In this document: positions 50,772-58,602 of the stretch, one piece after another
Position numbering within the stretch: the stretch's first letter is position 1
Layout: each line of letters begins with the position of its first letter
DNA from: Mesorhizobium atlanticum
GTDB taxonomy: Bacteria; Pseudomonadota; Alphaproteobacteria; Rhizobiales; Rhizobiaceae
Direction: 5' to 3'
Assembly: GCF_003289965.1 (NCBI RefSeq)
Contig: NZ_QMBQ01000013.1
Span: 80,784-144,783 of the forward strand
DNA: 64,000 nucleotides
The notes under the pieces: generated by a model
Seen by the model: the letters and a program-made list of their open reading frames with translations, nothing else
Databases searched by the model: none
What the model was told of the DNA's origin: nothing
Position numbers and translations under genes: made by a program

Positions 50772-51950
50772 TTACCTTTCATCCTTCTGGGCCGGCTTCT
50801 TGGGATCCGGGACACCGGCAAGCAGCCGGAATTCCTTCAGCCCCGACGGGGCGAGATCTTCCATCAGTTCCACGAAATCCATGTGCACCATCCGGCGCAC
50901 GCGGCGTGCCAGATGCGGGATGGGGCTGGACGGTTCCGTGCGGTCGTAGAAGGCGACGACGAGGTCCAGGCATTTGACGACTTCGTCGCGCGAGTTGATC
51001 CGGTCCGGGAGGCCGGCACTCGCTTCCACTGGGCTTGCCACACTTGCCATCGGCTCGGCTCCATGACCGTTTCGGGCGGGCGTCGATGCCGGCTGCGCCG
51101 GCTGTGGGGAAGTTTTCGCGGCACCATTCGCCACTTGTGTGCCCGCGCTGGAATTCCGCTCCAGCGTCGTCAGCAAACGCTGCAGGAACTTCTTCAATTC
51201 CGGGACGGTGGCGCCATTGCCTTCGATGCGGGCGTTGAGCGCGACATCCACCGCCTCGAGAGCGGCGATCGCGGCACGCGCGTCGGCCAGAAGCGACGTC
51301 ATCGCGTCCGCCGCTTGATCGAGCTGTGCCGCGCATCCGGTGCGCACACGGTTCAACAGCTGATTGTGGGCGCTCGTCAGCGCCGCCTTTTCGGCGGCCC
51401 CGAGGCCGGAGGCTGCCTCCTGGAGCATGACGCGTTCGTCGAGCGCTGCCTGTTCCAGGTCCCGGCCACTGATCGGCCCGATCGCCCGCGGGGAGAAGAA
51501 CACCGTCTGCCTGAGGTTCGCCAGCAGGCCTTCCTGGCCGTTCTGCAGATCGAGGAGCGCATTGATGCGGCGCAAGGCGGCGTCGCGTGGGGACGCGCCC
51601 GGCCGCAGCGCAGGATGCATCGTGTCCCAATACTGTTCGAAGGTCCTGGCGATGAGCGTCAGGCCCTGGGCGAGGCCGGCCAGCCCTTCTTCGTTGGCCA
51701 AGGCCCGCGCAACGATGACCAGCAGCCGCAGATCCCGGCCGCGCGGCCGCAATTCCTCGGCTTTTTCCAGTACGGCCGTCCAGTCGACCGGACTGGATTG
51801 CGAGGTGGGCTTGCTGTTGCCGTCATGAACGACTTTGAGCTGAGGCTCGGTCAGGCGCTCCAGCTCATGAAAGGCCGGGTCGTTGCGCAAGTCCTCTCCC
51901 GACGGATTCGCACCGTTCAGAGGATTCAGCCAGAGTGCGAGATCAATCAC
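50772..51950 (-). CDS. tssA: T6SS TssA (ImpA) assembly cap protein
   Basis: A 392-residue TssA. The N-terminal ImpA domain is visible (IDLALWLNPLNGANPSGEDLRNDPAFHELER, LVIVARALANEEGLAGLAQGLTLIARTFEQYWDTMHP), followed by a variable linker and a C-terminal helical region (FYDRTEPSSPIPHLARRVRRMVHMDFVELMEDLAPSGL). TssA caps and guides tube/sheath growth. The GTG at 51950 was chosen because the family motif begins there and a GGGGG purine run lies just upstream; the open frame upstream is not TssA-like. It is the first gene of the main operon. Confidence 0.9.
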   Translation of the reverse strand: MIDLALWLNPLNGANPSGEDLRNDPAFHELERLTEPQLKVVHDGNSKPTSQSSPVDWTAVLEKAEELRPRGRDLRLLVIVARALANEEGLAGLAQGLTLIARTFEQYWDTMHPALRPGASPRDAALRRINALLDLQNGQEGLLANLRQTVFFSPRAIGPISGRDLEQAALDERVMLQEAASGLGAAEKAALTSAHNQLLNRVRTGCAAQLDQAADAMTSLLADARAAIAALEAVDVALNARIEGNGATVPELKKFLQRLLTTLERNSSAGTQVANGAAKTSPQPAQPASTPARNGHGAEPMASVASPVEASAGLPDRINSRDEVVKCLDLVVAFYDRTEPSSPIPHLARRVRRMVHMDFVELMEDLAPSGLKEFRLLAGVPDPKKPAQKDER

Positions 51951-52280
51951 ACTAACCCCCAGCCAGCGGCCCTGAGACCTTATGTGACGTAACGTTATCA
52001 CCGGCCTCACGCGACGACAATTGAGCACCTGCGCAAAAACTAACGGAAGCTAAACGCAGCCGTTTTCTCGGCGAAACCCATTGCGCGATTGTCGGACCCG
52101 GTATGTGAAATGGCTCGCATAGTCCGGACGGCAATCCATGTTTGTTGCCACGAGTTTGCAAGGCTTGTGTAACCGGGCGGTGCCGCCCGGATAGATTCAA
52201 AGGCCCTATCCGCCACGCGGCTTTGTCAAGCAGCCGCTTATATGGCAGGGTATGGTCGGCAGATCGCGGGAGCAGGTTCG
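51951..52280. promoter_or_regulatory. Divergent intergenic region between tssA and clpV
   Basis: A 330-nt gene-free stretch that must hold the promoters for the main T6SS operon (minus) and clpV (plus). It contains an exact 8-bp inverted repeat at 52173-52190 and a TAACGTTA palindrome at 51990-51997. TTGCCACGAGTTTGCA (about 52144-52159) resembles a sigma-54 site, but its spacing is one base short. Confidence 0.5.
52173..52190. promoter_or_regulatory. Perfect inverted repeat CCGGGCGG-TG-CCGCCCGG upstream of clpV
   Basis: Two exact 8-bp arms are separated by 2 bp in the tssA-clpV intergenic region, about 90 nt before the clpV start. The 2-nt spacer makes a stable hairpin less likely than a dimeric repressor or activator site, although a shorter stem with a 4-nt loop is possible. 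The binding protein is unknown. Confidence 0.4.
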
Positions 52281-55109
52281 ATGGAACAGCGCCGGTCATC
52301 GCAGAGCTTCAAGCGTAAGGAACTGGTCGCCAAGCTCAATCCCACGGGGGTGCGCGCCTTCAAGGCCGCAGCCGACACGGCCAAGTTGCGCGGCAATCCC
52401 TATGTCGAGCTCGCCCATTTCATCCAGCAACTGGTGCTGTCCGAGCGCTCGGATGTGCAGATGATCGTCGCCGACGCCGGACTGGATGTCAGCCGGTTGA
52501 CGGCCGACATGACCCGCGCCATCGACAAGCTCCCTTATGGCGCGACCTCGGTGGAGGAATTCTCCGACCATATCTTCCACGCCATCCAGGAGGGTTGGAA
52601 CCTGGCGACGCTGGAGTTCGGGGTGGAGGAGGTGCGCAGCGCCCATATCCTGCTCGCTTGCCTGAAGACGCCGGCGCTGGAAGGCCTGGTGTCGAAGATC
52701 AGCGCCGAATTCGACAAGATCGACGCCGATGGCGTCATTTCCCGCTTCGCCGATGTCACGGAGGGTTCGCTCGAAGCCGGCTCACCTCCTGCCACGGCCG
52801 CCGCGGAGACACCGGTCAAGCGCGGCCCGGGCGGGGATTCGGCTTTAGCCAAATACGCCACCGACCTCACCCAACGCGCTCGCGACGGCAAGATCGATCC
52901 GGTCGTCGGCCGCGACCCTGAAATACGGCAGATCGTCGATATCCTGATGCGACGCCGGCAAAACAACCCGATCCTGACCGGGGAGGCGGGCGTCGGCAAG
53001 ACGGCGGTGGTCGAGGGATTTGCGCTGCGCATCGCCCAGGGCGACGTGCCGCCGACATTGCAGAATGTCTCGGTGCGCATGCTCGATGTCGGGCTGATGC
53101 AGGCCGGCGCCAGCGTCAAGGGCGAGTTCGAAAAGCGGCTGAAGGCGGTTATCGACGAGGTCCAGGCCTCGGAGACCCCGATCATCCTGTTCATCGACGA
53201 GGCGCACACGCTGATCGGCGCCGGCGGCGCCGCCGGAACCGGCGATGCCGCCAATCTCCTGAAGCCGGCGCTGGCGCGCGGCGAGCTGCGCACCATCGCC
53301 GCCACGACCTGGGCCGAATACAAGCAGCATATCGAGAAGGACCCGGCGCTCACCCGTCGCTTCCAGGTGGTCAAGATCGATGAGCCGTCGGAAGCCGTGG
53401 CGGTGCTGATGCTGCGCGGCGTCGCCGGCGTGCTGGAACAGCACCACAAGGTGCAGATCCTGGATGAGGCGATCGAGGCGGCGGTCTCGCTTTCGCACCG
53501 CTATATCCCGGCCAGGCAATTGCCGGACAAGGCCGTCAGCCTGCTCGACACCGCCTGCGCCCGCGTCGCGGTCTCGCAGCATGCGACGCCGGCCGAAGTC
53601 GAGGACATTCTGCGCCGCCGCCAGGCGCTGGAAGTGGAGAGCGGCATCATCGGCCGCGAGGCGGCGATCGGCATCGACGTGGCCGACCGGCAGGCCCGTG
53701 TCGACGCGGGGCTGGCGGAGGCCGAGACCGCTTTGGCGGCTGCCCAGGCGCGGTGGGATCGGGAAAAGGCTCTGGTGGCCGAAATCCTTGACCTGCGTGC
53801 AAAATTACGCGGCGAGGGTGTGCCGCTCGACGAGGCGGCGGCTGAGGAGGCTGCTGCCGGGACCGAGGGCGGGGAGGGCGCGGCAAAGGCGCCCGAGCAA
53901 AAGCCGACTGAGAGCAAGCCCGCGGAGAGCAAGGTTGCCGAGACCAAGAAAACCAAGGCTTCGAAAACCAAAGGGGCCAAGGCCGCGAAGGCCGAAGCGG
54001 CTTCCGCCGAGCCGGCGGATGAAGCAACCGACATGGCGCGGCTGCGCGAGCTGATGGCGGAACTTGCGGCCGCGCAAGGCGAGACGCCGCTCATCCTGCC
54101 GTCGGTCGACCGCAATGCGGTCGCGGCCGTGGTGCAGGACTGGACCGGCATCCCGACCGGGCGGATGCTTTCCAGCCAGACCGAGAAGGCGTTGAAGCTC
54201 GCCGCCACCCTGTCCGAGCGCGTGGTCGGCCAGGATCACGCCATGGAGATGATCGCCAGGCGCGTGCAGACCAGCCGCGCCGGCCTCGGCGCGCCGGAAA
54301 AGCCCGTCGGCGTGTTCCTGCTCTGCGGCCCCTCCGGCGTCGGCAAGACCGAGACCGCGCTGGCGCTGGCCGAGACGCTTTACGGCGGCGAGCAGAACCT
54401 GATCTCGATCAACATGTCGGAGTTCCAGGAAGCGCACACCGTCTCGACGCTCAAGGGCGCTCCGCCCGGCTATGTCGGCTACGGCAAGGGCGGCATCCTG
54501 ACCGAGGCCGTGCGCAGGAAACCTTATTCCGTGATCCTGCTCGACGAGGTCGAGAAGGCGCATCCGGACGTGCACGAGATCTTTTTCCAGGTCTTCGACA
54601 AGGGCATGATGGACGACAGCGAGGGCCGTCGCATCGATTTCAAGAACACGCTGATCCTGCTCACCTCGAATGTCGGCTCCGATGTCATCATGGACCGCAC
54701 CAGGAACGGCAATGTGCGCACCGGCATCGACGATCTCGACACAGCCTTGCGCGCGCCGCTACTGAAAGTGTTCCCGGCCGCTTTCCTCGGTCGGGTCGTC
54801 ACCATCCCCTACTATCCGCTCTCGGACGCGATGATCGAGGCGATTGCCAGGCATCAGTTCGGCAAGATCGCGCGCCGCCTCAAGGCAACCAACGACGCCG
54901 AGTTGGTGATCGGCGACGGCGTGATGGACCTGGTCAAGGCACGCTGCACGGAGATTGAATCCGGTGGCCGCATGATCGACGCCATCCTCACCAACACCCT
55001 GCTGCCGGAACTGAGCCGCGGCGTGCTTAACCGCTCGCTCGAGGGCAAGAAGATGGCGAAAGTCATCGTCGGTGCCTCGGCGGAAGGATTTACTTACTCG
55101 TTCGAATAG
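52281..55109 (+). CDS. clpV: T6SS sheath-recycling AAA+ ATPase ClpV (TssH)
   Basis: A 942-residue Clp/Hsp100 ATPase. The ClpV-specific N-domain (KRKELVAKLNPTGVRAFKAAADTA) precedes AAA1 with Walker A GEAGVGKT (234-241) and IILFIDEAHT, then AAA2 with Walker A GPSGVGKT (683-690) and VILLDEVEKAHPDV. It disassembles contracted TssB/TssC sheath. Residues about 517-583, just before AAA2, are a low-complexity Ala/Glu/Lys insert. The ATG at 52281 fits family starts and has an AGCAGG site nearby; an ATG at 52242 is the alternative. It is divergent from tssA, the only core T6SS gene besides vgrG on the plus strand. Confidence 0.95.
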   Translation: MEQRRSSQSFKRKELVAKLNPTGVRAFKAAADTAKLRGNPYVELAHFIQQLVLSERSDVQMIVADAGLDVSRLTADMTRAIDKLPYGATSVEEFSDHIFHAIQEGWNLATLEFGVEEVRSAHILLACLKTPALEGLVSKISAEFDKIDADGVISRFADVTEGSLEAGSPPATAAAETPVKRGPGGDSALAKYATDLTQRARDGKIDPVVGRDPEIRQIVDILMRRRQNNPILTGEAGVGKTAVVEGFALRIAQGDVPPTLQNVSVRMLDVGLMQAGASVKGEFEKRLKAVIDEVQASETPIILFIDEAHTLIGAGGAAGTGDAANLLKPALARGELRTIAATTWAEYKQHIEKDPALTRRFQVVKIDEPSEAVAVLMLRGVAGVLEQHHKVQILDEAIEAAVSLSHRYIPARQLPDKAVSLLDTACARVAVSQHATPAEVEDILRRRQALEVESGIIGREAAIGIDVADRQARVDAGLAEAETALAAAQARWDREKALVAEILDLRAKLRGEGVPLDEAAAEEAAAGTEGGEGAAKAPEQKPTESKPAESKVAETKKTKASKTKGAKAAKAEAASAEPADEATDMARLRELMAELAAAQGETPLILPSVDRNAVAAVVQDWTGIPTGRMLSSQTEKALKLAATLSERVVGQDHAMEMIARRVQTSRAGLGAPEKPVGVFLLCGPSGVGKTETALALAETLYGGEQNLISINMSEFQEAHTVSTLKGAPPGYVGYGKGGILTEAVRRKPYSVILLDEVEKAHPDVHEIFFQVFDKGMMDDSEGRRIDFKNTLILLTSNVGSDVIMDRTRNGNVRTGIDDLDTALRAPLLKVFPAAFLGRVVTIPYYPLSDAMIEAIARHQFGKIARRLKATNDAELVIGDGVMDLVKARCTEIESGGRMIDAILTNTLLPELSRGVLNRSLEGKKMAKVIVGASAEGFTYSFE

Positions 55110-55136
55110 GACCTTGCCGCGGCCCGGCGCGGCAGC

Positions 55137-55352
55137 TCACCACAGAGAAAAATGCGAACCCAGGAACACGAGGACCTGGCCGGTGATCAAGGGAATCCGC
55201 AACAGGGGCCCCTCTTTTCCGCTGTCCTGCACCGGCTGCCCGAGCACGCAGGGATGCGCCTTCAGCACATCTCTCCAGATGGTTGGAAAGTCCAATCCCT
55301 TGCATTTCTCAGCATTGCAGGTGTCGACAAGCCTCGCGACGGCGTTTCTCAT
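55137..55352 (-). CDS. Small conserved-looking protein of unknown function (71 aa)
   Basis: A 71-residue ORF with protein-like sequence: RLVDTCNAEKCKGLDFPTIWRDVLKAHP, then LRIPLITGQVLVFLG. The LDFPTIW motif and the HP-x-V pattern recall small conserved hypothetical proteins of rhizobia. The ATG at 55352 has no strong ribosome site. It is convergent with clpV (stop codons 27 nt apart). No function can be assigned. Confidence 0.45.
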   Translation of the reverse strand: MRNAVARLVDTCNAEKCKGLDFPTIWRDVLKAHPCVLGQPVQDSGKEGPLLRIPLITGQVLVFLGSHFSLW

Positions 55353-55457
55353 TGAGCGGCGTTACCTTAAGTGCCTGATTACGCCACATATGAAGGATTT
55401 CGACGCGAAGAATTTGATTTCGGTCAATGCGCCGAAAAGAGTCGCTTACAGGGGCAC

Positions 55458-55580
55458 TCACCCATTCCCCTGCTTGCGGTAGCGATGCTTCACCGCTGCC
55501 CATGCGACCCGGCGGGCGATTTTCTCACGCCTCTCGCCGCGGTCGAGATATTCGTTGGCGAGCGCACTGCGGATCACCAT
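55458..55580 (-). CDS. Mini-protein resembling the C-terminal part of ChaB (40 aa)
   Basis: The ATG at 55580 is preceded by a GGGGGA ribosome site 6 nt upstream and by an in-frame stop, so the ORF is a complete 40-codon unit. The product contains REKIARRVAWAAVKHRYRKQG, which matches the conserved AWAAVK...Y end of ChaB-family proteins. The usual ChaB N-terminus is absent. It may be a short free-standing member or a trimmed remnant. It lies 53 nt downstream of the uspA stop on the same strand. Confidence 0.45.
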   Translation of the reverse strand: MVIRSALANEYLDRGERREKIARRVAWAAVKHRYRKQGNG

Positions 55581-55633
55581 GCTCTATCCCCCGGCAGCCG
55601 CCGTGATCATCCGCATGCCCACCGGGAGCGGCG

Positions 55634-56461
55634 TCAGCTCGACATCAGCCGATTGAGCCACACTTCGTCCAGCAACGAGCGGGTAACGCCACCGAATACC
55701 CATTCCCTCAACCGGCTATGCCCATAGGCGCCCGACACGATCAACTCGGCATTCACCGAGGCGAAGAAATCGACGAGGCGATTGCTTTCATCATCGGTCG
55801 TCTTGATGATTTCGGTGCGCGCCTTGATGCCATGAGCGGCCAGGAAGCTCGCCACGTCCTTGACGCTGTCCCTGATCCAATCGTCCGGGTTGCGATCGAC
55901 CGCCACTATGGTGACTTCCTCGGCCATGGCCATAAGCGGCAAAGCGTCGGCCACCGCCAGCCTGGCTTCACGCGTGTCCTTCCAGGACACCACGATCCTG
56001 CGAGCCGGCAAATCCATCGCGCCCTGAGCCGCGACCAGGACCGGCCGGCCCGCGCGCAGCACCAGGGATCCTGGATCGACCGCGCGGTAGGAGTCACCCG
56101 TCGACGCGCCTTGGGAAGCGCTGGTGACGACGATGTCGGCCGTGCGGGCTCTCCGGGCCACGGCGTGATCCGGGTTTTCGATCTCGCCATGCCAGTCCGT
56201 CCTGACCGCTCCGGCCACCAGGCCGTCGAATTCGCCGTTCAGGCCGGCCAGGCGGCGTCGGATCTTATCCCGTGACTGTTCCCAGATCTCGGCGGCGATC
56301 GCCGCGCCCTCAGGCGCCATCGTCACCGGCAATGGAGCGTCCGCGGCGCAGAACCCTGTCAAACGGGCGTCAAAGCGCTTGGCGAGGTCCACGCCGATCC
56401 GCGTGATCGGTTCGATCGGACCGTCGATATTGAGGTTCAGGAGAATTGATTTGTAGCTCAT
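55634..56461 (-). CDS. Universal stress protein, tandem UspA domains
   Basis: A 275-residue protein with two Usp domains: SYKSILLNLNIDGPIEPITRIGVDLAKRF starts the first, and RRIVVSWKDTREARLAVADALPLM the second. The second ends in GAYGHSRLREWVFGGVTRSLL, the G-2x-G-9x-G(S/T) ATP-binding signature. A perfect FNR/FixK-type box lies 66 nt upstream of the start codon, so expression is probably induced under low oxygen, like many rhizobial tandem Usp genes. Confidence 0.9.
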   Translation of the reverse strand: MSYKSILLNLNIDGPIEPITRIGVDLAKRFDARLTGFCAADAPLPVTMAPEGAAIAAEIWEQSRDKIRRRLAGLNGEFDGLVAGAVRTDWHGEIENPDHAVARRARTADIVVTSASQGASTGDSYRAVDPGSLVLRAGRPVLVAAQGAMDLPARRIVVSWKDTREARLAVADALPLMAMAEEVTIVAVDRNPDDWIRDSVKDVASFLAAHGIKARTEIIKTTDDESNRLVDFFASVNAELIVSGAYGHSRLREWVFGGVTRSLLDEVWLNRLMSS

Positions 56462-56526
56462 CGCAAGCGCTTTCGATCGGATACTTCCCGATGAACGGAA
56501 CCCTATGTCGGACGAGCCTGCGCGCC

Positions 56527-56540
56527 TTGATGTGCATCAA
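56527..56540. promoter_or_regulatory. FNR/FixK box TTGATGTGCATCAA upstream of uspA
   Basis: An exact match to TTGAT-N4-ATCAA. Its centre is 72 nt before the uspA ATG, a position that allows class II activation from a start site about 30 nt upstream of the gene. It lies between the flavin reductase stop and uspA. Rhizobial FixK or FnrN proteins bind this motif. Confidence 0.75.
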
Positions 56541-56561
56541 AGTCGGTTCTGAGCCGCCCTT

Positions 56562-57095
56562 TCAAGGCATGCGGGATTCGAAATGGATTACCTCGCCATC
56601 GACCACGAAGGCGCCATTCCCGATGTGATGGATGGTTTTCTGCCTCGGCTGTTGCGGATCGATCCAAGCCTTGACGACTTCCAGCACGAAAAGGTTGTAT
56701 CTGTTGACCAGGCGCGTATCGACCACGCGGCACTCGAGGTTGGCGAAACACTCGGCCACCAGCGGCGCCGACACCTGTTCGGCGGGAAGCGGCGTGAACC
56801 ATGCCGTCGCGAACTTGTCCGTGTCCCGGCCGGAGCAATTGCCGACCTTCACGACCTTCTCCGCAAGGCCGACGGCAGGGATCGCAATCACGCATTCCCT
56901 TGTTTGACGCAAGGCGAAGAATGAGAGGTCATTGCTTGATACGATGCAGGCAATCGTTGGCGGCGCGACTTCCACCATCGTGTGCCAGGACATCGTCATG
57001 ACGTTCGAGCGGCCTTGCCTGGACCGCGTCGAAAGCAGGACGACCGGACCGGGTTCAATCAGCCGGTAGACCTCGGCAAGCGGCAATTCCTTCAT
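56562..57095 (-). CDS. Flavin reductase-like FMN-binding protein (DIM6/NTAB family)
   Basis: A 177-residue protein of the flavin reductase-like split-barrel family. Visible family features are VVLLSTRSRQGRSNVMTMSWHTMVEVAPPTIACIVSSNDLSF, ECVIAIPAVGLAEKVVKVGNCSGRDTDKFA and ECFANLECRVVDTRLVNRYNLFVLEVV. It likely binds FMN and either reduces free flavin or senses redox state. The ATG at 57095 has a GAGGGA site upstream and is preferred over an ATG at 57191 that lacks one. A perfect FNR/FixK box is 108 nt upstream. Confidence 0.85.
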   Translation of the reverse strand: MKELPLAEVYRLIEPGPVVLLSTRSRQGRSNVMTMSWHTMVEVAPPTIACIVSSNDLSFFALRQTRECVIAIPAVGLAEKVVKVGNCSGRDTDKFATAWFTPLPAEQVSAPLVAECFANLECRVVDTRLVNRYNLFVLEVVKAWIDPQQPRQKTIHHIGNGAFVVDGEVIHFESRMP

Positions 57096-57202
57096 ATCCG
57101 TCCCTCGCTTTGCATCTGCGGATGAGCTTGTTGTCACGGACTTGTCGCGGGCATTGCCATCATTCGCCTTGATCGGGGTCAAAGCCGGCATGCCGGGCTG
57201 GA

Positions 57203-57216
57203 TTGATCATGATCAA
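57203..57216. promoter_or_regulatory. FNR/FixK box TTGATCATGATCAA upstream of the flavin reductase gene
   Basis: An exact and fully palindromic TTGAT-N4-ATCAA site about 108 nt before the flavin reductase start and about 100 nt before the disrupted plus-strand gene. It is between divergent genes and could serve both. A low-oxygen activator of the FixK/FnrN type is the expected ligand. Confidence 0.8.
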
Positions 57217-57314
57217 GGCCAGCTTGCTCGGGAGCCTGTCGACCGATTTTCATAACCGCGTTCGGCTGAGATAATTAGGAACTGCACTTCCGCGACAAGC
57301 CGTTCGCTGGAGCG

Positions 57315-57688
57315 GTGACGTACAGCGTCGTGCATGTCCCCGTGGACATGGGCGGCGTTTTCGCGCGCGTCAATCAACACATCGACGATGCCGGCGGTTC
57401 GGCCGACGGCCAGTCATCGTTCTCAGCCGCGATCTCTCGCCCTGGACAAGCGAACTTCTGTTTTCGGTTTCGAAGCCGGTGCCGGAAGAGGCAATGACGA
57501 CACTGAGTGGGACTTCGTGGCGAAACTATTCGAAGGTGCATTCGAGCAGACAAGAGGCTGGCACGAGGAAATGCTCGGGCTTGCACGCCAGCGCAATCCA
57601 AGACCAGCGATTTCTTCTACACGACCTGCCCGAAATGCGCCGCGGTCTATGCAAGACCTACGTCGTTGGGGTGGCGAAGACTTCCTGA
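57315..57688 (+). pseudogene. Frameshifted remnant of a small redox-type protein gene with a TTCPKC motif
   Basis: Protein-like segments continue across frames. PVIVLSRDLSPWTSELLFSVSKPVPEEAMTTLSGT-like sequence (57410 onward) is in one frame. VAKLFEGAFEQTRGWHEEMLGLARQRNP continues in the next. KTSDFFYTTCPKCAAVY follows in the third, and KTYVVGVAKTS to TGA 57688 returns to the first. Single missing bases near 57515 (TT), 57599 (CC) and 57651 (G) would join all parts into one reading frame. A less certain fragment (VHVPVDMGGVFARVNQHIDD) precedes it. Either the gene is decayed or the assembly has small homopolymer errors. The family is not named here. Confidence 0.55.
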
Positions 57689-57698
57689 TGGCGGCGAC

Positions 57699-58601
57699 CT
57701 ATGTCTCGAACCGGGTGCCTTGGCGGCCTTTGACGATCTCCACCGCGTCTTCGAGCCGTCCGATCGCCGCCGGATTGCCGGTCGCTTGAACGAATTCGAT
57801 CGCGGCGTTGATCTTGGGCCCCATCGAGCCGGCCGGGAAGTCACGGCCCGACAATTCCGTGGGGCCGACCCGGCGGCGCGCGCGCGCCTCGGGCGTTCCG
57901 AAGCCGGCATAGACCGCATCGACATCCGTCAGCATGAGCAGCATGTCGGCCTTCAATTGACGCGCCAGAAGCGAGCTTGCCAAATCCTTGTCGACGACCG
58001 CTTCGACGCCGATCATGCTGCCATCGTCGCGGGCGATGACCGGGATACCTCCGCCACCCGTGCAGATGACGACGACGCCATGTTCGACCAGATAGGAGAT
58101 CACCGACACTTCCAGGATATCGAGAGGGCGCGGCGAGGGCACGACACGGCGCCATTTGTCGCCGTCGGGCGCAACTGTCCAACCGCGCTCGCCCGCAAGC
58201 CGTCGCGCCGTCGCCTCGTCATAGACGGGGCCGATCGGTTTTGTCGGATGGGCGAAGGCAGGGTCGCCCGGGTCGACCTTCACCTGGGTCAGCAATGTCG
58301 CGAACAGCCTCTGGCTGGTGAGGTTGGCAAGTTCCTGCTCGATCATGTAGCCGATCATGCCGGCACTTTCGGCGCCGAGCACGTCGAGCGGGAAAGCGCC
58401 GTCGGTCGAGGCCGCCGATTGGAGCGCCAGCAGGCCAACCTGCGGGCCGTTGCCATGCGTGACAACGAGCGAATGGCCTTGGTCGATAAGCGCCGCCAGA
58501 GCGGACGCCGCACGCTTGACATTGGCGCGCTGATTTTCGGCGGTCATGGGCTCGCCGCGCCGCAACAGCGCGTTCCCGCCGAGAGCCGCAACGATCAGCA
58601 T
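57699..58601 (-). CDS. arcC: Carbamate kinase
   Basis: A 300-residue carbamate kinase. It opens IVAALGGNALLRRGEPM and shows VVTHGNGPQVGLLALQ, ICTGGGGIPV and DKDLASSLLARQLKADMLLMLTDVDAVY, all typical of the family. It makes ATP from carbamoyl phosphate in the last step of the arginine deiminase pathway. It follows arcB by 1 nt and is the last gene of arcDABC. Confidence 0.95.
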   Translation of the reverse strand: MLIVAALGGNALLRRGEPMTAENQRANVKRAASALAALIDQGHSLVVTHGNGPQVGLLALQSAASTDGAFPLDVLGAESAGMIGYMIEQELANLTSQRLFATLLTQVKVDPGDPAFAHPTKPIGPVYDEATARRLAGERGWTVAPDGDKWRRVVPSPRPLDILEVSVISYLVEHGVVVICTGGGGIPVIARDDGSMIGVEAVVDKDLASSLLARQLKADMLLMLTDVDAVYAGFGTPEARARRRVGPTELSGRDFPAGSMGPKINAAIEFVQATGNPAAIGRLEDAVEIVKGRQGTRFET

Positions 58602-58602
58602 C

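Noticed and set aside
52144..52159. TTGCCACGAGTTTGCA as a sigma-54 promoter for clpV
   Set aside because: It resembles TGGCACG-N4-TTGCA, but the GG is not preserved and the spacing between the -24 and -12 parts is one base short. Sigma-54 sites tolerate spacing changes poorly.
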